Assembly (NCBI GenBank): GCA_902610995.1
Contig: CACLXU010000007.1
Coordinates: forward strand, 1 to 40,365
From: an uncultured SAR86 cluster bacterium
GTDB taxonomy: Bacteria > Pseudomonadota > Gammaproteobacteria > Magnimaribacterales > TMED112
Length of the DNA stretch: 40,365 bases
Direction of reading: 5' to 3'
In this document: positions 25,197 through 33,176 of the stretch, in pieces
Layout: each line of letters starts with the position of its first letter
How positions within the stretch are numbered: the stretch's first letter is position 1
Notes under the pieces: model-generated
The model's database searches: none
What the model was told of the DNA's origin: nothing
The model's input: only the letters and a program-made list of their open reading frames with translations
Translations under genes and position numbers: made by a program

Positions 25197-26825
25197 ATGG
25201 AAAGAGAATCAATGGACTATGACGTTGTGATTGTTGGTGGTGGTCCCTCAGGTTTATCAGCAGCAATAAAACTTGCTCAACTGTTTAAAGAGAGCAAACA
25301 AGAAAAATCCATTTGTGTCCTGGAAAAAAGCGCAGAAATTGGAGGACATATCCTTTCTGGTAACGTATTCCAAACAACGGCGCTGGACGAATTAATTCCT
25401 GATTGGAAAGAAAAAGGAGCGCCACTTAATGTCTCGGTCAAACGAGATGTGCTTAAGTTTTTAATAAACGATAAGCTATCTGTAAATTTTCCATCTTTTA
25501 TAATGCCAACAATGCAAAATCATGGAAACTATATCATTAGTCTTGCTAATTTATGTAGGTGGCTTGCGGAACAAGCTGAAACAATGGGTATTGACGTTTT
25601 TCCAGGCTTTCCCGCTTCTGAGCTAATATTCGATGGAGAGGAGGTTAAGGGTGTAATCACAAGCGATATGGGTGTCTCAGAAAATGGTGATAAAAAGGAT
25701 TCGTTCCAGCCAGGGATGGAAATACTTGCGAATGATTATGTCATTCTCTCGGAGGGTTGCAGAGGACACTTAGGCAAGCAAGTCATAAAGAAGTTTAAAC
25801 TTGATGAGGGTAAGGACCCTCAGCATTACGGTATAGGGTTCAAAGAAATTTGGGAAGTTGATAATGATTTATTTGAAGAAGGTTTGGTGGCTCATACAAA
25901 TGGTTGGCCATTACCCAACGACACTCCTGGTGGCTCCTACATGTATCACGCTGAAAACAAGCAAATCCTCTTAGGTCTCATCGTGCCTCTGGATTATTCG
26001 AATCCACACCTGAGCCCATATGATGAATTTCAAAAATGGAAATCCCATCCTGATATCAAAAAATATTTGAAAAATGGAAAGAGACTTAGTTATGGTGCGA
26101 GGGCCTTAATTAAAGGTGGGTTGCAAAGCATGCCTAGCATGGAATTCCCTGGAGGATATCTAATTGGTGACAACGCAGGGACTTTAAACTTTTCAAAGAT
26201 TAAAGGGTCTCACACAGCAATGAAATCTGGGATTGAAGCAGCAAAAGTCATTAACTCAAATCTTAATGGTGAACAAAAGAATTTTGATGAGCATTTAAAA
26301 ACAACTTGGTTATATAAGGAGTTATATCAATCAAGAAACTTTGGTCCATTCTTCCATAAATTTGGAGGTTTCCTTGGCGCAGCTTTTAATGCAATTGATC
26401 AATTTATTTTCAGAGGAAATTTACCATTTACATTAAACCACCCCACCCCTGACCATGCGTGCTTAAAAAAAGCAAGTGAATGCAAAAAAATTGACTATCC
26501 AAAATATGATAATGAAATTACTTTTGATAAATTAAGCTCAGTTTATCTGTCCAATACATATCATGAAGAAGACCAACCTTGTCATCTAGTTCTATCAGAT
26601 CCCAATTTACCGATATCACATAATTTAGAATTATACGATGAGCCTGCACAAAGATATTGTCCAGCTGGGGTTTATGAAATTGTTGAGGAGGATGGCAAGA
26701 AGCGCTTCCAAATAAATTCTCAAAACTGTATCCACTGTAAAACATGCGATATTAAGGAGCCTTCCCAAAATATAAACTGGGTTGCCCCAGAAGGCGGAGG
26801 TGGACCAAACTATCCAAATATGTAG
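25197..26825 (+). CDS. Electron transfer flavoprotein:ubiquinone oxidoreductase
   Basis: Membrane-associated enzyme that passes electrons from reduced ETF to the quinone pool. The 542 residues are full length for the mitochondrial/proteobacterial type. The FAD-binding motif VIVGGGPSGLSAA is near residues 11-23, and the quinone/FAD domain continues to SYGARALIKGGLQSMP and YLIGDNAGTLN. The C-terminal ferredoxin domain supplies the [4Fe-4S] ligands C488, C511, C514 and C517, ending in PEGGGGPNYPNM. AAAGGGC upstream is a fair ribosome site; a second Met at residue 6 is an alternative start. It is followed after 12 nt by the DUF885 gene. Confidence 0.97.
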   Translation: MERESMDYDVVIVGGGPSGLSAAIKLAQLFKESKQEKSICVLEKSAEIGGHILSGNVFQTTALDELIPDWKEKGAPLNVSVKRDVLKFLINDKLSVNFPSFIMPTMQNHGNYIISLANLCRWLAEQAETMGIDVFPGFPASELIFDGEEVKGVITSDMGVSENGDKKDSFQPGMEILANDYVILSEGCRGHLGKQVIKKFKLDEGKDPQHYGIGFKEIWEVDNDLFEEGLVAHTNGWPLPNDTPGGSYMYHAENKQILLGLIVPLDYSNPHLSPYDEFQKWKSHPDIKKYLKNGKRLSYGARALIKGGLQSMPSMEFPGGYLIGDNAGTLNFSKIKGSHTAMKSGIEAAKVINSNLNGEQKNFDEHLKTTWLYKELYQSRNFGPFFHKFGGFLGAAFNAIDQFIFRGNLPFTLNHPTPDHACLKKASECKKIDYPKYDNEITFDKLSSVYLSNTYHEEDQPCHLVLSDPNLPISHNLELYDEPAQRYCPAGVYEIVEEDGKKRFQINSQNCIHCKTCDIKEPSQNINWVAPEGGGGPNYPNM

Positions 26826-26837
26826 TAAGCTTTACAT

Positions 26838-28613
26838 ATGAAACTAAGCCATTTAATCAGCATCATTCTAATATCTGCTCTAGTTGGAATTGCCTCAAAT
26901 TTAAGCTACTCATTTCTCACAACAGAAAGGCCTTCTCAGGATCAAATTGACTTCAAGAATCTTCTTGATGAGGATTGGGAACACACGCTTCAAGAGAATC
27001 CCTATTTTGCAAGTCTGCTTGGTGACCTAAGATTTAATAATAAAGTCTCATCAAACTCTTCAGAGAAATTCAAATCAGACGCAAATTATGAGAGAGCATT
27101 TCTTGATAAATTGGACAAAATCAAGTTATCAAATCTAAATGATTCAGATCAATTAAACTATCGACTTATAAAAACAAGCATGGAAGTTAGTCTTGAAGGA
27201 AGGAACTTTCCAAGATATTACATGGCACTTAATCAGCGAGGTGGTGTGCAGGACTACTACAGTTATGGTGACAGGCTAAATTTTTCAAATAAAACAGATT
27301 ATGAAGATTGGTTCGAAAGAATTAAAGGTTTTAATGAAAATGTAAAAAATTCACTCAAAAACAACAAAGAAGGCCTTGAGATGGGATATACCCAACCAAA
27401 GCTTGTAACAAGAGCCGTAGTTTCACAAATTGAAAGCCTTTTAGCTTCTAGTATGGAAGACCACCCCTATTACAAAATATTTTTATCTGCAAATGAGATC
27501 ATAGGTGACGAGGAAGCCAGTGAAATACAGTCACGTGTAAAGGATTTCATAAAGAATGAATTGAATCCATCTTACAGGAAATTGATGACATTCCTCAAAA
27601 ACGTATACCTTCCAAATTCTAGAAATTCTGTTGGGATTAGTGATGTTCCAGACGGCAAAGCTTGGTATGAGTATCTTGTGAAATATCATACAACCACCGA
27701 TTTAACTCCAGATGAAATCCATGAAATTGGGCTAAAAGAAGTTGCCAGAATTAGATCTGAAATGGAAGACATTATTGCTTTGGTAGAGTGGGAGGGAGAT
27801 TTCAATTCATTTTTGAGATTTCTTAGAACAGATCCTCAATTTTATTATGAAACTGGCGAGGAATTACTTGATGCATATAGAGCAATGTCAAAAAAAATTG
27901 ATGCTTTTATGCCGTCACTCTTTAACAAGTTACCAAGAGCACCATACGGTGTAATACCAATACCAATGGAGTCTGCTCCTTACACCACGACGGCATACTA
28001 CAATGCTCCTAGCAAAGGACGACCGGGCTATTACTATGCAAATTTGTATAAACCAGAAACAAGACCAAAATATGAGATTCCAGTATTATCAGTCCACGAA
28101 GCTGTACCTGGTCATCATCACCAGATCGCTCTGGCACAGGAACTCGAGAATGTTCCTAAATTTAGGAACCACTTAAGCTTCACATCATTTGTTGAAGGAT
28201 GGGGCTTGTATAGTGAGCAGCTTGGAGAAAATATGGGACTCTATGACGACCCTTACGATAAGTTTGGTCAACTGACGTACGACATGTGGAGAGCAATAAG
28301 ACTTGTGGTTGATACTGGCATGCATTATAAAGGCTGGTCCAGAGAAGAAGCGGTAGAACTTTTTCTACAAAATACTGCAAAAACACCACAGGACATTAAT
28401 AATGAGGTTGACAGATACATTGCATGGCCAGGACAAGCCTTAGCCTATAAGATTGGACAACTTAAGATTATGGAACTCAGGGATAAGGCAAAAGAGGAGC
28501 TTGGAGAAAAGTTTGATTTGAAAGACTACCATGATTTCATTTTGAGCTTTGGCTCAATACCAATGAATATTCTGGAAGAAAAGGTTAATGAATTTATTGA
28601 AAACAAAAAATAA
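26838..28613 (+). CDS. DUF885 family protein, putative exported or anchored metallopeptidase
   Basis: A 591-residue protein. An N-terminal hydrophobic segment (about residues 8-26) looks like a signal anchor or uncleaved signal, so the body is probably periplasmic. The C-terminal half carries HEAVPGHHHQ near residue 420, an H-E-x-x-x-G-H variant typical of DUF885 and likely to bind zinc. An Glu in the FVEGWGLYSEQLG block some 25 residues later is the expected third ligand region. The family is usually annotated as a peptidase, with little direct biochemistry that I know of. It lies between ETF-QO and two secreted nuclease genes and overlaps the next gene by 26 bases. Confidence 0.88.
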   Translation: MKLSHLISIILISALVGIASNLSYSFLTTERPSQDQIDFKNLLDEDWEHTLQENPYFASLLGDLRFNNKVSSNSSEKFKSDANYERAFLDKLDKIKLSNLNDSDQLNYRLIKTSMEVSLEGRNFPRYYMALNQRGGVQDYYSYGDRLNFSNKTDYEDWFERIKGFNENVKNSLKNNKEGLEMGYTQPKLVTRAVVSQIESLLASSMEDHPYYKIFLSANEIIGDEEASEIQSRVKDFIKNELNPSYRKLMTFLKNVYLPNSRNSVGISDVPDGKAWYEYLVKYHTTTDLTPDEIHEIGLKEVARIRSEMEDIIALVEWEGDFNSFLRFLRTDPQFYYETGEELLDAYRAMSKKIDAFMPSLFNKLPRAPYGVIPIPMESAPYTTTAYYNAPSKGRPGYYYANLYKPETRPKYEIPVLSVHEAVPGHHHQIALAQELENVPKFRNHLSFTSFVEGWGLYSEQLGENMGLYDDPYDKFGQLTYDMWRAIRLVVDTGMHYKGWSREEAVELFLQNTAKTPQDINNEVDRYIAWPGQALAYKIGQLKIMELRDKAKEELGEKFDLKDYHDFILSFGSIPMNILEEKVNEFIENKK

Positions 28614-29604
28614 ATTTCTGTTATTTTTTATTTTCGTTTCTTTAAACATAACGTCTGAAGACTTAACGATTATGTCATTTAATGTTGAGAATTTATTTGA
28701 CAGCATAGATAATCCTAAGAAAACAGATGATACCTACCTCCCCCTTTCTGAAAAAAATAACAGTACACACTTCAATAAATGTCAAAAGATCAACGTAAAA
28801 AAATGGCGTGATGACTGTTTGTTCCTTGATTGGAATGAAAAGGTAATAGAGAAAAAGATTCACAATATATTACAGGTCTTAAATTCAAAAAATGTTGATG
28901 TCATAAGTTTTCAAGAAGTTGAGAATATCGAGGTACTTAAGACTCTTCAAAAAGGCTTAAATGATAAAGAACTAAAGCATATTGCTTTAATTGACGGGCA
29001 GGATGATAGAGGCATTAATTTAGGAATAATTTCTAAGCTTCCAATTATAAAATCAAAACTTCACCCAATAAATTTTGAGGGTGTTTCGAAAGAGGTACAG
29101 GATGACACTCGTGGAATTCTGGAAACAGAAATAATGCTAGGGAAGAGAGTAATTAATATTTACTCAGTACATTTCCCAGCTGGTTATCATCCAACATCCA
29201 TGAGATTAGATGCATTCAATAATTTAGAAAAATTAATCAATCAACACTCAAACATTTCAATCGCTCTTGGGGATTTCAATGTGAATATTACCGAAGATAC
29301 AAATCAAAATATATATAAAAACCTTAGCAATAACTGGGAAATCGCTCATTTATCTGGTTGTGAAGCCTGTGATGGGACTCAATACTACTTCAGAAATGGT
29401 ACCTGGTCATTTCTGGATAATTTAATGATTTTCAAGGGGCGTGGAGCAAGATTTGAAAATGACAGTATTGAAGTGGTGAAACATCCACTTCAAACAGATA
29501 GCAATGGTATTCAGATTCGTTTTAATTCATTGAGTGGCATTGGTGTTTCTGATCATTTTCCTATAATGGGAACAGTATCTATTTCGGAGAATGCAAAAAA
29601 CTAA
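28588..29604 (+). CDS. Secreted endonuclease/exonuclease/phosphatase family protein
   Basis: A 338-residue protein with an N-terminal signal peptide (hydrophobic about residues 9-20) followed by the EEP fold. Landmarks are IMSFNVENLFD, SFQEVEN with the metal-binding Glu (near 110), the DDRGINLGI segment, YSVHFPAGYHPTS, LGDFNVN with the catalytic Asp/Asn, and the closing SDHFPI. The set of metal and catalytic residues appears complete. Members cleave nucleic acids or phosphodiesters, and the export signal suggests an extracellular or periplasmic DNase or phosphodiesterase. The start lies 26 bases inside the DUF885 gene, and the next nuclease begins 3 nt after its stop. Confidence 0.9.
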   Translation: MNLLKTKNKFLLFFIFVSLNITSEDLTIMSFNVENLFDSIDNPKKTDDTYLPLSEKNNSTHFNKCQKINVKKWRDDCLFLDWNEKVIEKKIHNILQVLNSKNVDVISFQEVENIEVLKTLQKGLNDKELKHIALIDGQDDRGINLGIISKLPIIKSKLHPINFEGVSKEVQDDTRGILETEIMLGKRVINIYSVHFPAGYHPTSMRLDAFNNLEKLINQHSNISIALGDFNVNITEDTNQNIYKNLSNNWEIAHLSGCEACDGTQYYFRNGTWSFLDNLMIFKGRGARFENDSIEVVKHPLQTDSNGIQIRFNSLSGIGVSDHFPIMGTVSISENAKN

Positions 29605-29607
29605 AAT

Positions 29608-30363
29608 ATGAGAGTACTAATAATTTTTGGGCTTCTTTTTGGAACATCTTTTTTTGCAAATGCATGGTGGGATGACGGCCATCGCAAGGTTTGTGAGCTT
29701 GCTTTGGAAAATATTTCTTCAAAAAAGAAAGAAGAGATTGAAAATCTGATAGGAAGAGATTCTGATTGGTGTGTCTGGGCAGACACTATCAAAAGGAAAC
29801 GTCCTGAGACAAGGCCTTGGCATTATATTAATCTTGCTAGAGATGATTTCACTTACTCCACAACGGATTGCCCTGAGCAAGGTTGTATTGTAAGTGCGCT
29901 AGAGGAGCAAATAAAGATATACAAAGATAAAAATAATCAAAAGTGGCGACGAGCAGAAGCCTTGAAATTTATTGGTCATTTGGTTGGTGATATACATCAA
30001 CCCCTTCACGTCGGCGACGTAGGGCACTATGGTGGAAACAGACAGTTCATAACCCTCCACGATGGAACTAAAACGAATATTCATGAACTTTGGGATGGTA
30101 TTATTCCCGCCTACGCATTACAGCTGGATTTTAAGACAATAAATATTGACCTTTATTCTCCACAAGAGAGTCAGCTCACTCATGAAGAGCGAATAAGATT
30201 CTGGATTCAAGAATCACGAAAAAAACTTTATGATCCCTCATTTGGCTATCGAAATGAAGATATGGTATTTGATCAAGATTACATGATTGAAAATATCAGT
30301 GTTGTCTATCTACAGATAATACTTGCATCAGCAAGACTGCAAAGATTGCTAGAAGAAATTTAG
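29608..30363 (+). CDS. Secreted S1/P1-type zinc nuclease
   Basis: A 251-residue protein whose signal peptide ends ANA before W20. In S1/P1 nucleases the mature protein starts with a zinc-binding Trp followed by His at position 6; here W20 and H25 give exactly that spacing. Other expected ligands are visible: VWAD, RPWHYIN, FIGHLVGDIHQPLH and IHELWD, covering the trinuclear zinc site. The CPEQGC pair could form a disulfide. Such enzymes degrade single-stranded DNA/RNA and remove 3' phosphates. With the EEP gene immediately upstream it suggests extracellular or periplasmic nucleic-acid breakdown. Its stop overlaps that of the convergent DUF1285 gene. Confidence 0.94.
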   Translation: MRVLIIFGLLFGTSFFANAWWDDGHRKVCELALENISSKKKEEIENLIGRDSDWCVWADTIKRKRPETRPWHYINLARDDFTYSTTDCPEQGCIVSALEEQIKIYKDKNNQKWRRAEALKFIGHLVGDIHQPLHVGDVGHYGGNRQFITLHDGTKTNIHELWDGIIPAYALQLDFKTINIDLYSPQESQLTHEERIRFWIQESRKKLYDPSFGYRNEDMVFDQDYMIENISVVYLQIILASARLQRLLEEI

Positions 30364-30866
30364 TTCAAGAAGAAGTTTTTCTTATCTGATACTAAGTAGA
30401 GTTTATTTCCACTTTGATTTGCTTCAGAAATTAAAAGGTAGAAAATATTTCTTGTTAATAGTCCCCAAATTCCATCTCTAAGCAAAATTTTTGGATATGG
30501 GTGATTATTCACCATATCAACCTTGATGTAGTTTGTAGAGGTTAATTTCACCCATTCATCAGTATTTGTTTTGAAGAAATAATTTTCATCTTCTTTTTTA
30601 TAATCGATGATGGAAAAAATCTCCCCCTTTGCCTTCAAACATATTTTTTCCGACGGCGTAACAACAAAATAGTTATCACCCTCACGTTTAACAAGTTTTG
30701 AAAAAAGCTTAATCATTGCTTTTCTTTTAATTTCTGAACCGTTATAAAACCATTTAGAGTCTTCATCAAGGGTAAATTCGACCCCCTCACATAATGGTGG
30801 ATTCCATTCATCAAGTGGATAGTTATCAAGCTCTATAAGTTCTTTCTCAATTTTATTTATGTCCAT
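30360..30866 (-). CDS. DUF1285 domain protein
   Basis: A 168-residue soluble protein of unknown function. Family blocks are visible: PLDEWNPPLCEGVEFTL, WFYNGSEIKRKAMIKLFSKL and REGDNYFVVTPSEK match the conserved DUF1285 core. It has no signal peptide or membrane segment. It lies last in a run from kdsB through murB and a LysE-type exporter, overlapping the exporter gene by 10 bases. No catalytic residues can be named. Confidence 0.85.
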   Translation of the reverse strand: MDINKIEKELIELDNYPLDEWNPPLCEGVEFTLDEDSKWFYNGSEIKRKAMIKLFSKLVKREGDNYFVVTPSEKICLKAKGEIFSIIDYKKEDENYFFKTNTDEWVKLTSTNYIKVDMVNNHPYPKILLRDGIWGLLTRNIFYLLISEANQSGNKLYLVSDKKNFFLN

Positions 30867-31480
30867 ACGTAAACTCCGAGAGCAACACCAATAATCATTA
30901 AACTCAAAGATGAGAATTGTTTAATTATTTTTTGGAATTTCTCTGAAATAAAAAACTTTTTTCCGTAAGCCAAACTTATTGAGAGAATTATAAACCAAAG
31001 TGCCGTAGCAAGAAAAAAATATAGAGACGTTGCCACCATATCAGATAAAGTCATCACATTTATAATCCCCCCAAAAAGCGAGACGAAAAACACAATCGCC
31101 TTAACATTCAGGAGATTTACAAATAACCCCCCAAAAAAACTTTTTAAAATATCTAACCTTTTATTTATTGAATCTTTAATAGTTATACTTTCATGAGAAT
31201 TATTTCTTAACCCAACTAAACCAATATAAAAAAGATAACCGGCACCAACTGTTCCAATTAGCAAATAAATTTGAGGTATTTCATCATAAAGGTAAGTTAG
31301 AGCAAATAGGCAGAAAATGCACTGAAGTAACACCCCCGTCCCAATACCTACTGCGCTGATTAGTGTATTTTTCAAACCATTTTCAAAAGAGCTTCTGAGA
31401 ATGTAAAAAAAATCAGGCCCAGGGGATATAACAGCAACTAAATGTGCAAAGGCAAGGTAGAAAAAAAAAGAAAAACTCAT
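30857..31480 (-). CDS. LysE/RhtB family amino-acid exporter
   Basis: A 207-residue inner-membrane protein with about six hydrophobic segments. The N-terminal signature AHLVAVISPGPDFFYILRSS, including the P-G-P-D/N motif, and GIGTGVLLQ in helix 2 identify the LysE/RhtB superfamily. The substrate, probably an amino acid or derivative, cannot be read from sequence. The ATG overlaps the murB stop as ATGA, so it is likely co-translated with murB, though a functional link is not obvious. Confidence 0.9.
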   Translation of the reverse strand: MSFSFFFYLAFAHLVAVISPGPDFFYILRSSFENGLKNTLISAVGIGTGVLLQCIFCLFALTYLYDEIPQIYLLIGTVGAGYLFYIGLVGLRNNSHESITIKDSINKRLDILKSFFGGLFVNLLNVKAIVFFVSLFGGIINVMTLSDMVATSLYFFLATALWFIILSISLAYGKKFFISEKFQKIIKQFSSLSLMIIGVALGVYVWT

Positions 31481-32448
31481 AAATAAAATGGCTCGGTTTC
31501 AAGATTAATCTGATACTCATTAAAAACTATCTCTTTTACTGTTTTCTCTACCCTTCTAATATCATTAGCGTTACAAAACCCTGTACAAACTAAAACTAAG
31601 GCATGTTGAGCCGACATACCACAACCGTTAATGCGCATTCCTTTTAAACCTAAAGATTCAATTATTTCACCGGCTGAAAGTTTTACTTTATCAGGACTGG
31701 CAGATAATGATGTAAGTTTGCTTAGTTTCGGATTTTTGTTAAAACTTTTCTTACCGATTATGGGGTTTTTAAAAAAGCTACCAAGATTTGGGTATGATAT
31801 ACGATCTGGGATTTTTTTTAACCTTATCTTCCTAATATAATTTATTAAAGCCTGGGCAGATGAGAATGATTTATTCTGCAGATCCCTATAGCTTAAATTT
31901 GCATTAAATATTGAGGATAAAGAAAAAAATACTGAAGTTATTATTAAGTGCTTATTTTTTTTGAAGAAACTGTCTCTATAACTAAATTTACACTCTTCAT
32001 TGTCTATATACTTTATAGCCTTCTGTTTAATGTCAAATACTTCAATTTTAGAAATATTTTCAGAGACTTCTTTGCCATATGCACCTATATTTTGAACTGG
32101 CGCAGCTCCTACAGTACCAGGTATGCCAGCAAGGTTTTCAAGTCCATAAAAATTTTTTTCACAACAAAAATCAATCAAGTCGTCCCATTCCAATCCTGCA
32201 GAAACTTCAATAAGAATATTTTCATGGCTATTAATGATTTTTATATCTTTCCCCATGGCTTTCAGCACAATATTCTTAAATGATATTGGAAAGATTGAGT
32301 TTGTGCCTTCACCAATTACACAAAAGTTGCCCTGTTCCAGGCCATAATTCTTAGAAATTTCAACAAGTTCATCCGTATTAGAAAACTCTAAATATGTCTC
32401 TGCTGTAGATTGAAGTTTTAAACTATTTTGATGGCTTAAATCATACAT
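31477..32448 (-). CDS. murB: UDP-N-acetylenolpyruvoylglucosamine reductase
   Basis: FAD enzyme that reduces the enolpyruvyl group to make UDP-N-acetylmuramic acid, a peptidoglycan precursor. The 323 residues fit the E. coli-like class (342). The FAD domain shows GEGTNSIF (about 47-54) and LAGIPGTVGAAPVQNIGAYG (about 106-125). YRDSFFK is at about 157-163, and the catalytic serine is S224 in GSFFKNP. The C-terminal Glu region is present (LVCTGFCNANDI and onward). It lies 2 nt downstream of kdsB. The kdsB-murB neighbourhood also occurs in Pseudomonas, as I recall. Confidence 0.96.
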   Translation of the reverse strand: MYDLSHQNSLKLQSTAETYLEFSNTDELVEISKNYGLEQGNFCVIGEGTNSIFPISFKNIVLKAMGKDIKIINSHENILIEVSAGLEWDDLIDFCCEKNFYGLENLAGIPGTVGAAPVQNIGAYGKEVSENISKIEVFDIKQKAIKYIDNEECKFSYRDSFFKKNKHLIITSVFFSLSSIFNANLSYRDLQNKSFSSAQALINYIRKIRLKKIPDRISYPNLGSFFKNPIIGKKSFNKNPKLSKLTSLSASPDKVKLSAGEIIESLGLKGMRINGCGMSAQHALVLVCTGFCNANDIRRVEKTVKEIVFNEYQINLETEPFYL

Positions 32449-32450
32449 AT

Positions 32451-33176
32451 CTAACTAGAGATAAACTCTTTAAATTTAAGTAAATCTTCTTCAGTATCTA
32501 TGCCAAATGTGTCGAATGTATCAATTTTAAACATATCAATTTTTATGCCGTTATCAATTGCTCTAAGTTGTTCAAGTTTTTCTTTAATTTCATTCTTTGT
32601 TTGTGGTAGAGATGAAAATCTATTGAGAGTTAATTTATTGAAGCCATAGACACCAATGTGATGCAAATTTTTTGACGTTTCGTTATCTATAATAGTTCTT
32701 GAAAATGAAATAGCTTCATTATTTTCATTTAATGTTACCTTAACCTTATTGATATCATCTTGATTCTCTCTAGATGAAAACGGCTTGCATATGGATGCAT
32801 AATTTGAATTTTTTTCAATCATAAACTCTGCAAATCTATTCACAATCTCAATGTCAATTATGGGCTCGTCTCCTTGAAGATTAATAATTATGTCCTCATC
32901 ATTAAATCCTTCACTAATGACAAATTCATTGATTCTATCTGTACCACTTGAATGTTCTCTTTTTGATAAAAAAACATTACCCCCCAGAGATGAAATAATA
33001 TCTACAATCTCTTTAGAATCAGTCACAACTATCACTTTTTTAGCATTTGATTTTATACTGTTTTCCCAGGTCCACTGTATTAATGGTTTACCTTTTACTT
33101 GTCTTAAGAGTTTCTGTTCGAGTCTTGTCGATTTAAGTCTTGCTGGAATAACAATACAAAATTCATTACCCATCAA
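32451..33176 (-). CDS. kdsB: 3-deoxy-manno-octulosonate cytidylyltransferase
   Basis: Activates KDO as CMP-KDO for addition to lipid IVA during LPS synthesis. The 241 residues match the family (E. coli 248). The nucleotide-binding N-terminus reads IVIPARLKSTRL and GKPLIQWTWE. NLQGDEPIID (the metal/CTP Asp) and HHIGVYGFNK are conserved. Two consecutive Met codons make the exact start uncertain by one codon. The start overlaps the end of the msbA-lpxK fusion by 11 bases. Product and substrate link it directly to the upstream lipid A genes. Confidence 0.96.
   Translation of the reverse strand: MMGNEFCIVIPARLKSTRLEQKLLRQVKGKPLIQWTWENSIKSNAKKVIVVTDSKEIVDIISSLGGNVFLSKREHSSGTDRINEFVISEGFNDEDIIINLQGDEPIIDIEIVNRFAEFMIEKNSNYASICKPFSSRENQDDINKVKVTLNENNEAISFSRTIIDNETSKNLHHIGVYGFNKLTLNRFSSLPQTKNEIKEKLEQLRAIDNGIKIDMFKIDTFDTFGIDTEEDLLKFKEFISS

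Noticed and set aside
31948-32283. A 111-codon plus-strand frame inside murB.
   Set aside because: It is antisense to a clear MurB with intact motifs. The translation is low-complexity Phe/Ile/Asn-rich and has no family features.
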